A stretch of DNA of 64,000 bases, from assembly GCA_013400975.1 (NCBI GenBank), contig WBMZ01003490.1:29619-93618 (forward strand). The letters are read 5' to 3'. Made by a program: the position numbers and the translations under genes. The stretch is from Atrichornis clamosus (lineage: Eukaryota; Chordata; Aves; Passeriformes; Menuridae). The notes under the pieces were generated by a model. That model made no database searches. It saw only the letters and a list, made by a program, of their open reading frames with translations, and was not told the DNA's origin. Positions 12,201-23,880 of the stretch are shown here, in pieces; positions within the stretch are counted from its first letter, which is position 1; each line of letters starts with the position of its first letter.

Positions 12201-15200
12201 TGTTTATCCCTTTGACATTTCATTTGATATTCCTGCTTTTTATATTCTAAGAGAAAATGAATAATCATTTCCTATTCACTCCTCACTCATCTGTTCTCCA
12301 AGCTGAAGAGCCCCAAATGCTAGAGAACTGCAAGGATAAGTAGTAAAGGGACCGTATAAAAAGCTGAAGACCCTTGCAATTATTCAGTGGCAGGGAGTTA
12401 GCTGGTATAACTCTGAGAAAATGAGGGGTATGGGTAGGCAGTGAACTGCAACCCACGTTCAATTATAAACGCTATGAAAAAAGAGATCAATTTAAGCAGA
12501 AAAGGGTGTGATAGACCTTTCCGTACAACTCCAGTGAGAGTTCTGCATTGGTGCTCTACACTGGCAGAAGCCAAATCATGCCTGTAAACTGGAGAAATTT
12601 CAGAGAGAGTAGCAGCAAAATGTACTTTTAAGAGGAAAGGAAAAAAGAGTGTTACAACTTTGTTAAAAGACTGTCTCTGGAAAAAGCAAACACAGAAGCT
12701 TGTTCATAAACCTTAGAAGGATATAAACACTGCTAAACAAAACTGGTGTGGGAAAAACCTGGAAAAATATCAGAATTGGTATTGGGAAAAAAGAAGGTTT
12801 AAATAACTATGCAATAATCTGATAAGGGAAAGAGCGGAAGCACTTCACTCCAGACTTGAAAGTGAAGTTTGTCTATGTTTTAGAGAAATACACTGTAGAA
12901 AATATTCTTGCATTGATAGAAAAGATGACCTGACAAGATTTTTTCCATCTGTGATTTCTACAGCTCTTTGATCTTAATTGATAAAATCCATTTTCTGTAG
13001 AAAAAACCTCTACTCTTCATGCCAGGGCCAAACTGAAACTCTGTAAAAAGAGATTTGCCGTAGTAATTTGTTTTAAATCAATTTTACTTTGTGCTAATCA
13101 TGTATAGCTTCTCTTTGTAATTCCAGAACAACTTTAAACTCTGCTGAGGGACAAAAATAGGATTTTGAAGAATAATTTCCACACACCAGCACACACTAAT
13201 CCACTGGCACCAGGAAAGAGCTGCTCCTACTAAATGACTAATAAAATCCCTCTCCAGCTCCGTGAAACAACAAATGCCTGTTTTTCTCCTTATTCTATTC
13301 TGCATTACACCACTATCTGATTAATTACATCAGATACTCCTAAAGATATATTTCATTGTGCAAAATATAATTGAAACCAGAGATAACATAATAGAGTGAG
13401 GACTATAACCATGCTTTCATTAATATAAAGCCTTAGTATCAGCAGTTTATAATTCACTCTGAGATGAGATTTGACATACAAGATCTTAGCCCGAGGAGGA
13501 CTTTTTCCCAGAACAAAAGCAAAAAAAAAAAATCTTTTTAGACCCTGAGAGATATAAAAGTGGAATGTGGATAGACAGTTTTGATTTAAAATGTCTTTTG
13601 TGTGTATATCATTGAAAAGCACTACAGTATCTTAATACAAGATTATGTTGGCTGTTAGTTTCTAACATGACCTAGACATAAAGAATGTAAATTTTCATGA
13701 AAAAGTGAATTAGCTGTTTAACGTGGGAATTTTAAGTCTTTAAAACATGCTAGCAAATTTCGCACATCTACACACACAGCACAAGCATAACTTCAAAGAT
13801 TTCAATTTAAAAGTATTCTGACAAATTATTATTATGGCTTGCTGCTCCCCCTTTTTTATAGGGCAGCCTGCATACATATTTAGTCAATCAACCAAGACCA
13901 TTTGTTATGTGTTTCTAAATGGTTTTGGGGAAAATGCAGCATTTGCTAAATGGACAATTACAATATAAAGTCTGCAATATACTCTGCACTTTATAATACT
14001 GACTAAAATTTCAGTTCTTCACACCTTCAGTTACTAGAATCAACTCTGCCTGATTCTACCCCTAATCCTGTATGGTAACCTGAAAATAAGCTGCATCAAT
14101 TTCTGAAGTAGAGAATCTGAGACCTACTCTCTCAAATGAAAGAAAGAGAGGGTTGTTATAGGGCTAGACTTCATTTCACTGAGAGTCGCAAAATTGGCAA
14201 GAGCTGTCTCCACAGCTTATTGAAGAATGAAATGAGGAATGGGAGGGATAAAAATCTGAGATACAGAATGCCTGAAAATAAATGCAATGTGGAAACATGA
14301 TAAAGAAGAAATTCCTGTGGTGCTCATCTCTCTATTTTTGTTCTCTCTTTTTTTTACTTCTCATGTCATAAATCAAAATGACTTCACACCATTTTGCTTT
14401 TGTTCTGCTTGATGCTCTGGTACTTTATTGATGAGATTGATTATTTCTCCTTTCTTTTGAAAAAAAAAATATTTTAGACCCTGTTCCTTCTCTGCTGCTT
14501 TTATTTCATTCTTCCTAATACCTTCATTTTAAGCTTATTCTTAATTTCTGATATATTTTCCCCATTATTTAGTGTCTATCTTTTTTTCTCCTTTCTATCT
14601 ACACCTATCTTTACTTTTTATTTGAACTTCACTATCTTTAACATATCCCTTTATTTTCTCAGCTGTAACAGTATTTTCTTCCTAAAGTGCCCTGTCAGTG
14701 ATTTGGCGAAGCACTTACAGAGTTCACTGTCTTTGAACATATTAACAGCTCTCATGAATGAATACAGAGGATTATTTGGTCAAACAATCAACTTGCTCCA
14801 CATAAAGATCTCACAGCAGAAACTAAGACAGAAAAATAAAGACGGAAGATATCAGACTGGAAAGAGAATTCCTGTCCTTTACATGGCAAATAATTTGTGA
14901 AGTCCTTTCCTTCCTATTCTTATAAAGCAAATGATCTTTTTCCCCTTTAATAAATGTCTTATTGCCTGTCTTTGCATGTCCTTCGTCTTATAATACTTTA
15001 AAATCTTTGTCTCCTTTCAGCTCTTTTCCATTTCTCCTCACACTACACTAACCATAGTTCCCTCAAAAGAACCATTCATTCTTCCTCCACAAAGGTAACA
15101 ACGCAAGTCTCCACAGGTTTCTACTTCCTCTTCCATTTCTTTTGCACAAAAAGAGATGAATTACTCATCCCGGAGATATGTTGCCCAGGTCAGCATCTTC

Positions 15201-18200
15201 CTCTGCATTTAAACCTTCTTTTCTCTGCATCTAAGTGCCTGGGAATGCAATTCTTAACTTCAAAGTAATTTCATTTTAATGAACACACCACACAGAGTGT
15301 ACATTTTCGAAACAAAAACCATTCCAAAAGTTTGTATTGAGTGTTTTCTTCACTAAAGTCAAACTACTTTGAACTGAAGGAGCATACTCCAAGCCACTTA
15401 GATGTCAAGGTAGCAAAGCCAGTTTTAATCCATGCATATAAGGGATGTGCAGGAGACTAAACAGACGTTTGATTAGTCCTCCTCAGAAACTCCATGATGT
15501 ACTAATATGCCTGCCTGTGACTGTAATCGCATGAGTACTGTTGGGTGCATACAAAATAAAATCAAAATCCCTGATTTGCACATTGTGAATCTGCATATTT
15601 ACACTTATCTGGGCAGTATTATGTAAATATTATGGCATTCTCAGACTATCTTTTGAAAACTGAAATTGTTTCATTTTACATTTAACTTGTTCACATCTAA
15701 GCATTTCCTTCAGAAAAAAATACATATATATAAAAGTTTTAGAAGAAAGTTTGTGACACACAGTAGGAGTAATCTGACTAAATTTAGGACATCAACATTT
15801 TTGAGGTTTGTGTTTGAACTATTCATTCTGGCTTCCTCTGTGGTATCTGAAAAGAAACACCTGCACTGAGGCATGTCATTTACTTTGTCCTGGAGCAGAT
15901 GTCTAAAAGTAGCCTAAAAATGGCTATTTGTCTCAATTGGCTCTAAAAGGGAGCCAAATGTGAAGAGCTCTTTTTCCATTTCAGAAGGGGAATGCCTAGA
16001 TTTAGATATATAATGGTAGGGCTGATGGATCCTCCCTTCAGTTAGAAGTCAGGATATGTTTTTTTGCTGATATTATAGCTGTGTTCCAGCTATGAGCTGA
16101 TAGGAGGGGAAAGCTTTCTACTGCTCAGAATCTTCTCCTTTAGAGGTGGTTTAGACATTCTGTGTCAGAAAAAGGTGGGCAGGGTGATCTTGAATGGCCT
16201 GCTACAGGTTTTGCTGCTCCATAATGCCTGACAAAGCCCTGTCTTTTGAAAGGTCTTGCAAACTTCTAAAAAACCAAATCCCTTGCACCCCCTTTTTTAC
16301 TTTGTTTAGGGCAACAGAAGTTAATCCAGCTGGTCAATCCCAGCCAATACCATTTGGGGCTTTACCTCAACCCTTGGTTCTTACACACTGCATATGTGAA
16401 AACACAATCACATTCTTTATCTGGCTGGATTCTCTTATCAGGATCTGCTTGAGACTCTCATTTTATTCTATATACAATCTTTTTTTCATGTTCCTATCTT
16501 CAATTCAGTGCAGCACATCCTTATCAGAAGATGAAGTAATGCTATATCATCATGTAATGTTGAGAACAACAAAGGCAGACACAAAAGCCAGAACAGTTCT
16601 TTTCAGTTCTGATCTGCCCTAATATCTGTGGTTTTTTCCTAATACGTGGGATTATGCTGGGTCTGATGGGGTTTACAAATGTAACTGTCTACAGCTTTCT
16701 GGACCAATATGCCTTCTAAACCTAATATGCTTCTCAAGTTAGAGGAGACAAAATATTTACTATCTTATTTTATTTTATTTTATTACATTTTCTACTACAT
16801 ACTTAATAGTCTCTTCTGAGCATAAAAATGATATACAGAATGGTGATTGAGATTCAGTGTCTACATCCTATCTTAGAGGTAAACTTAAAATATGATATAA
16901 ACACAGTTAAAAACTAGCTCTAAAGAACCAGTACATTATACTCACAGATTTTCAGGCATATATTCCAAAGTGGCATTAGGAACTATAATTTTGTTAAGAT
17001 GAAGTAACTATTGTCACAATTTTTACAACTTAACTGAGGTCTGCTTTTTTTTTTTAGGTGTCCTAGATGACTTTTGGCAACACCAGAAATTAATTTAGAG
17101 TGGATGGCATGGTGGCACATATGTCTATCTTCTCAAGGAATTATGAAATTTCCTCACATATTTTATCCATACGTCTAATCTTGACTGGATTTAAGTCTCT
17201 ATATCTGACAAAAACTATCTGAAAGCCAGTATTGTAGAGAGGTGGGAGAGGATACAGCTGGAAGGTGACCTTAGCTATTCTGCTTCTGGGTTGCATTAAA
17301 TTTGAGAGCTCCTGTGCACCACCTCAGAGCTGAGAGCAGTAACTTCTTTACTTTGAAGGAGCCTGTCTATCTGAGCACTGAGTAGGCAAGCACTTACACT
17401 ATCTTTAGAAATAATTTTGAAAATTTGTCCAAGATTATACATATTCACTTTAACAACAACAAAAACATGGATGATTTTTGTTTACTTGCAGATCCTAATG
17501 CTTAATTTTCAATCCATTTTTCAGTTAAATAAAGTCTTGTAAAAACTGATATTAGTACACACACAATATAAACAGCATGGAAAATATTTTACTTTTAAAG
17601 CTTGTAAAGATATCTCTTGAAAAGAAACCAAATTCTGATCTTCTGTCCAAATTCTCCATAAAACTTCAATTCCACTTTAAAAGAAATATTCATAAGCATC
17701 CACCATTTGTGAAGTATCAGCTATAGTTCTGTGTCGAAAAATTGAAAAATCAAGCTGTGTCTCTGTTTCCCTACACAGACGGGTCCAAACATTGTAGAGT
17801 AATAGATAATAATTTCAAGCTTGCACATACAGTAGAGTTCTTTTCCACCTGCAACTTCTTTCAGAAAATGAGTTAGCACCATGTTTTTCTCAGTTGTCTT
17901 TCTCTTTCCCACAAAATGCCATGTTTCCCAACATTTGAAATGCTGGTGAAATGTATTCCCAGTTCTTCAGGAGGCCCAAGTATGAAAATAACTCCACCTC
18001 ACTGCTGGCTTTGCATAGGTAAAAGCTTAATAGGAATGACAGTATTTGACGCTTAGGAGTTAAGAAGTTATTTAAATAGCTTTCAATTTGCTAATGCTTA
18101 AATCCCACAGACAGATTGTAGTAATAACTGAAAGTCTTTTAAAGGCTTTTCAGTTCACTTTTGCAATCTGACTGGAATCCAGGATACTCCACATGAAGCC

Positions 18201-18755
18201 CACCTGTATAGGATTGCACACATTGATTGTACCAATGCCTGCATACACATGCAAACAAAACGATATTAGTAAATGGTGAACTATTGGATGGAAGAATCCA
18301 AGATTTACACCAATGAGAGCAGAATTAGACCTATCATATCTGAGATAGATATGATTGTCAGCAATAAAATGACAAATACTTTCAGCTGCATGTGCTTGCA
18401 GGTAGGGCCAATGATTAGCACTTGTATCTTGCAGGAATAGTTTTTCTTCTCATAGTAACACAGAATTTTCCAGTGGACTTTACCTGGTAGGTCACGAAAT
18501 CCTCTGCAGTCGTGTGGAATGTTAAATCTCCAGAACTATATTGTTTCATACAGACTGGCTCTGAAACTTTAGTCTTGTTTTCTAGGTATAAACACTTCTG
18601 ATAATAAGAGAAATATGAACAGCAGTGTATGATCCCAAACAATAACTTATATTGAATTAAAACATTAGCTTCACCCATTAGACACAAGACACAACTTATT
18701 GTCTTATCATAAAATTAGAACAACAGAGCATGCAATTTGTTTATGCACCACTGAC
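9204..18755 (-). other. ADGRB3: ADGRB3 intron, 9.6 kb
   Basis: Lies between the large tail exon and the microexon. AT-rich, with an ATTTT-type microsatellite near 16765-16785. The plus-strand open frame at 16194-16622 (142 codons) has no family resemblance and a composition like the flanks, so I take it as chance. I see no mobile element I can name. Confidence 0.8.
16765..16785. repeat. (TTTTA)n microsatellite
   Basis: About four copies of a TTTTA unit in intronic DNA. Short and probably length-variable. Confidence 0.85.
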
Positions 18756-19399
18756 CTCTAAAGAGCTCATTGATATTGTGGATCCAGTTTCACTTCTTGA
18801 TAATCCTGCATTGTCATCCAGCTCTGAGGCAATGAAATTCTTCACTGCTGTGCGAGGCTCAAATGGCAAATTCTGCATATGTTCTTGGGTGGGAAGATGC
18901 TGGTCTAAATTGATATTAAATTGGTCCATTACAGAAGGATTCATATTGAACTCCGGATTAACTTTGTAGTGCAAGAGCCTTTCATGAGGCAAGGTATCCA
19001 TGCCTATATTCATTTTGCTCTCATCTTTCAGTGACGACTGGGTATTTACTGAGCCCCGAGGCATGACTATATAGTCGCTTTCTATCATCCGTTCTTGAGG
19101 ATGGACTATGTCCATATCGGCACCTCTCAAATTATCATCAGTGCATAAATACACAGTCCTCCGCAGCTCACTGTTGTCTTTTTTCAAGCACTGATTGGCC
19201 AGTTCACTCATACTCATCGGCATGTGGAGACCTGTTGGTTGCTGGATGATGACTTTGGAGATAATGTTTCCAGGCAAGGTTGAATAGCTCATTCCTTCAG
19301 GATTTGGTCCCTTCTCCTCCTCTTCATCATTTAGTGAAATTCTAGAAAGTGTTCCTGTTATAGTGGCTGCTCTGCAAGGTCCAATGTCTTTATGCAGAA
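18756..19399 (-). CDS. ADGRB3: ADGRB3 large cytoplasmic-tail exon
   Basis: A 644-nt exon: two bases finishing Val, then 214 codons. It opens [20 protein letters not shown], followed by an acidic stretch (NDEEEEKG) and [18 protein letters not shown]. Further on come [50 protein letters not shown] and [20 protein letters not shown], ending [13 protein letters not shown]. These match the ADGRB3 tail and not ADGRB1 or ADGRB2. The tail is predicted to be largely unstructured. The acceptor (ctgacccccag) has a modest pyrimidine tract. The donor is gtcagt, with C at +3 where A or G is usual. Reading past it adds VSGA and a stop (ending at 18741). Confidence 0.97.
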
Positions 19400-21880
19400 C
19401 TGGGGGTCAGAGAACAGGATCTTACAGCATGAAACTGTGTCAAACTAACACTGCTTTTTCTTGTGGCTTTATCTAGCTTCCTTTACCAGTGCCTCTTCTC
19501 AAATCTTTTTCTATCCACTTATTAAATTTTATTTAATAAATTGTTTTGGGGAAGGGCTTTTGTGTGGGTTTTTTATGTTGTTGTTGTTCTCTTAATCTAC
19601 CATGTATAACCTACACGAATCTCTGACTAGCTTCAGTCATTTATATAAATTAAAACCACTTCTTCATTTATTCCTACTGCCTTGCATAGATTTTAGGTGA
19701 CTTACAGCTTAAGCAAAAGCCTGCCATGTGGAACTCATTAAGGGTTTTCCAAAAAAATACAGTATGACATCTGTACTGCCGTTATTAACTCCACATAACC
19801 TCCTGGAAAATGTCAAACAGATTGTAAGACAGAATCATTTTGTCAATCCATTGTAATGACCTATCATAAGATTACAACTATGAGCATGTGTTCCTGAAAT
19901 GTTCCCTTTCACTGACTTTTTAAAACTCTTCTCTGTTAAATTATGTTTTAAATAAAAGTGACAAAAGAATTACCACATTGGTAAGAAATTCCATTGGTAA
20001 CAGAAAGAATATTTTGCTGCATCTGGAAAGGTTATAAAGAATATAAACATGTTTTATAGAAGAGTCATAATCCACTTTTGTTCTCAACCTAGACCTTCAG
20101 GGTCAAACTTATAGCAAAATCTAGCAATTTTTGTTGGGGTGAGTTCCACATGTGAAAATTACTAATCCTGACACAAAAGTTAAAATTTCCATAAGCATTG
20201 AAGGATGGCTTCAAAAGCAAAGCATCTATTCAATCACAATTATTTATCTTAAAAAATAAATTTAAGTCTATAATTCAGCATTTATAATGAAGGGAAAGAA
20301 TAGATAGTAAGACAAAAAAATTAAAGTAACCAATTACTGGGTTTATTGCAGCTAGGTGCAAGGATTTTCTCATTCTGGTTGAAAATATTACCATTCACAC
20401 CAGTGCTAGTTTATGCAATAAAATCGAGCTTGTGGGCTGAGACAGAAAGACAACTTCAGGTAATACATTTACATCCCTTCTGCTTGCCCAAGGGCTCTGA
20501 TGACCCAGATCCCCCAGTACCTGCCTGTCAGTTCACTACCTATTTCCATAGCAAGCAGCTCATAAGACATCCCCTTCTCCTTCCTCACACAAAACTCTCA
20601 TTTTTCCATTATGAAAAGAAAAATTTGCTTCTAAACAACAGTGCACAGATGCCTGAATTCAGTGTCTGCTTTAATATTTCCAGTGACACTTGTTCAGACA
20701 TTTCAAACAGTGACCTATCCTTAAATTTTTCATTGAAAATAAGTGAGTTTAAATACTTATCTAGTAAAGCCTGTTCATAACTGCATTCAAAGCTGATCTC
20801 CTTACGGCTGTCTCTGCCAAGGCTCTCTGTACTGCAGAGCTGTGTTATCAAAGGCAAGTAGGAACTACATGGATCAGTGCTGGATTTTTGTCTGCATTGG
20901 ATGGTGATAGACATGCGTTTGTGTTACAATGTACTATCCTGTTCCCGTCAAATACATGTGCATATCAAAACTGATCTGTAGGGAAGAACTGATATCATAT
21001 TGCAAGCAACTACATTGGCAGTTTTTTAAAGATGGGTGACTGGAAACTCAAACTTTACCTTAATGAGATCAGCTTTCTTGGCACCTCATACAGCCAGTGA
21101 AGAGAGAGAGTGTCCTTCAGGTGGGTGATGCAGAACAGCTAAATCAGGCTTCTGCTCTGACTCATCCTGTGGAGAGGACACACTCTCTCTCTCTCTTTCT
21201 CTTTCTCTTCAATGAAAACTGAGGGTGTCTAGGCAGGACTCCTTCCCTAGGAAAAACTGGACTTTGGAAATATCTCCTAGATTTAAAAATTTCTGTAGGG
21301 TTTAAATGGTCACTTATTTTACACTGCACTTTATTTAAGCAAGGTTGGCAAATAAATTGCTGCAAATGTGTTATTTTAATATATGGAAACAAACTTTTCA
21401 CAGTGAAGTGGAATAAAATTTAATTTTCTTAAACTACTGTTGATTTCCCTTAGAGTTCTGAAGAAATACCCTTTCAAACAAACGCAAATTGATGTATCCT
21501 TCATATATATAGCTATCAAGGTACCCTATTTTTCGTTTTCTTAAAGCAAAATGACAGTTTCACATTTCCTTGTGTACCAGGGCAAGGAAAGTTTAGTATT
21601 AAGAGTGGTCTTCTTTCCACAACTAAACAGTCATAATAGACAATCACAACTTTGACTACTTTCCAACTGCTGAATTCTAGGTAAAGCCTTTTGTAAGAAA
21701 ATTAAATAAATGTATTCATATAGTGAAATCACCTTTTACCTTTTTTTTTTTGTTTGTTTGTTTAAATTCATAAATGTTTTCTATAAACACTTAAACCCCA
21801 ATATTTTTCTGGTTTTCGCTTCACAAGGAACTTGTACAAGACTTCTTTTTGTTGGCTAAATACTCTCTCAACGTTCTTAC
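19400..21880 (-). other. ADGRB3: ADGRB3 intron, 2.5 kb
   Basis: Between the 40-nt exon and the large tail exon. It holds the AG/CT inverted pair at 21101-21194 and a T-rich run near 21741-21762. The plus-strand frame at 20346-20780 (144 codons) is the longest in the window outside the exons but shows no motif, so it is most likely chance. Confidence 0.8.
21101..21210. repeat. AG/CT inverted repeat with CT-rich microsatellite
   Basis: Left arm agagagagagtgtcc (21101-21115) is the near reverse complement of ggacacactctctctct (from 21176), which runs on into a CT/TTTC-rich stretch to about 21210. The arms are separated by about 60 bp and could pair in RNA or single-stranded DNA. One extra CA sits in the right arm. 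Confidence 0.75.
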
Positions 21881-21920
21881 CTGACCGACAAGCAATGTCC
21901 ACATCCTTCTCAAAATCAGT
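21881..21920 (-). CDS. ADGRB3: ADGRB3 small exon: TDFEKDVDIACRS
   Basis: A 40-nt exon encoding TDFEKDVDIACRS plus one base of the following Val codon. This acidic stretch is shared by all three BAI receptors in the proximal tail. Acceptor cttgttacag, donor gtaaga. Its length is not a multiple of three, so skipping it alone would break the frame. Confidence 0.95.
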
Positions 21921-23310
21921 CTGTAACAAGAAACAATGAAACAGAACAGCCATTATTAATTAAAAAATAAACCACAATACCTTTTTGCCAACTAGCACTT
22001 CCAAAATGTCCTACTTACAGGGTCATAGTCTCTTAAAAGTGGTTTCTTGTTGCTGAGAAGGTGAAGTGTATTGTTTTACAACAGCAGAGCTTTACAAAGT
22101 TTCCTAAAGTATAACTGGGTGGTTTTCAAAGTATGCTGCCTGACCAGAAAAAATAAAATAAAATAGGTGGAAGTAGAGTATATAATTTTAATAAAATGAT
22201 ACAGTGTATAGTTTTTAATGTATATGGAAGAATAACTTCTACATCTCATCAAAGGATCTTCTCTAAGGAAGTTTTTCATAGTAATTTTATGAACAGCAGA
22301 ATGAAAAATAGCCTGCAATACAAACTCCTGTGAATAAGTGTAATCCGAATAGTCCATCCTGTTTGAAACTTCATTAATTTGTTATGAAATGCTTATTTGT
22401 TATAACACATTCTGTCATTTCTTCCTACTAATGTAATCATATAAAATTTTTGTAGTCCCTGAAAGCAAATATTATTTATTATCATTGTGCAAAAATTAAT
22501 CATAAAATCTAAGAATGAATTTTAACAGTTGGAAATCAAAGTACACTTTTCCTAGTTAAACAAAACTATTTATTCTGTTACAAAATTTACTTTTTGCTTC
22601 TATTTTCACAAGAAGTTTATACCATGTGAAGCATTCAGTAAAACTATTCTCTTTTTTGCTTGTGAAGTCTTAACATTAATTCTTTTTTTGAGTCATCATT
22701 TTTGAAGGGCATCGGCTTGCTGTGCCTTGCATTTTTGCTGAACCTTGCGTGCTTTTAGGGCCTCATCCTGTCCCCATTATAGTCAATGACAAACTGTTGT
22801 TGAAAGTGAAGAGACCAATATGTTGTCTTAATATACTACCTAAGGGTATTAGTAAATCCAAATTTTTATACTGAGCCATTCACGCTCTCTTAATTTAACA
22901 CACTAAACAGGTTCCCCCTGTAGAATCTCTAGCACTTTCTCCTTGTCTGACTTGGTCAGAGAATGTTTTGAAAGGCCTCACGAAGGAAAATGCATCAGTA
23001 CCCTTTACAACAACAGCAGAAAAAGTCACAATGTATTATTAGATTACCTTTTCATTCTCTTATGTAAGAATCTTTTGTCCTAAGGAACACTGGTGGAAGA
23101 TACTAATTCACTGTGCTCCACTAAATAATGACACCAATAATTTAAAACTGACTAAGAGATTTAAGCAAGCAGATAATGACTTAAACAGTCTTAGGCTTAA
23201 AAAAGGTGTTAATATTTCAGCTATGCATGCTTGCCACATAAAATACAGTAAGTTTTTTCTTTTGGTTAGGAACACTAAATTCATAGTCAAAGAGCAAAAT
23301 AAAAGCTAAC
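21921..23310 (-). other. ADGRB3: ADGRB3 intron, 1.4 kb
   Basis: AT-rich intron between the helix 8 exon and the 40-nt exon. It includes an aaaataaaataaaata-like run near 22147. Nothing else is recognisable. Confidence 0.8.
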
Positions 23311-23406
23311 CATGATTTGAGCATGTCCGTTAGGAAAAGAACTTGAAGAATCTGCATTGATTGGATCCTGGCAATTTCTTAGCCGACATCTGAATGCATC
23401 TTGAAC
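23311..23406 (-). CDS. ADGRB3: ADGRB3 exon: helix 8 and proximal cytoplasmic tail
   Basis: A 96-nt exon, 32 whole codons, phase 0 at both ends: [15 protein letters not shown] then [17 protein letters not shown]. The two cysteines just after TM7 sit where many GPCRs are palmitoylated; that use here is inference. A run of four Ser follows. Acceptor tttcacag, donor gttagc (weaker than consensus at +3 and +6). It could be skipped in frame, though that would remove helix 8. Confidence 0.96.
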
Positions 23407-23823
23407 CTGTGAAAAAAATATCTTATACTGATTCTTGTGTAACATCATATACTCCTATTAGAGATTCAATTAAATGATATGGAATACAATGCATGACTTT
23501 TCTTTAGCCCACTTAATAAATCAGAAGCAATAAACATAAATGCCTTATTTCTGCCATTTCATACATTTTTTATGCTTTGTGGTTGCTACAGATTCTGTCA
23601 GTCTTTCACATCCATACCACAGAATTAGATTTATGTATGGCCAGAATTAGCTACTAGACAGTGATGATACGGTTTTTAAGCCAAATTTGTCTTGGTGATA
23701 GTATTTGGCTTCGTCTTCTCATTCATTTTGGTACATATCTGATAACAGGATTAATGGATATACTGCTAACCATTGCAAAATAAATTGTATATTCTGCTTG
23801 AAAAATGTAAGGTTCTTGAAAGA

Positions 23824-23880
23824 CAGTTCTTAACAGTTATTGTCATCAGACAGTTATTGTAATCAGTTCTTAACACTTAT
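23824..23880. repeat. Short tandem duplication
   Basis: cagttcttaaca occurs at 23824 and again at 23864, exactly 40 bp apart. Inside this unit acagttattgtcatcag (23833-23849) is followed directly by acagttattgtaatcag (23850-23866), a 17-bp duplication with one mismatch. Confidence 0.8.

Noticed and set aside
16194..16622. 142-codon open frame on the plus strand
   Set aside because: Composition and sequence look random; no domain seen and no neighbouring exon-like segments.
20346..20780. 144-codon open frame on the plus strand
   Set aside because: No motif, no family resemblance, no splice or promoter context, and it lies in an ADGRB3 intron. Frames of this length occur by chance in 64 kb.
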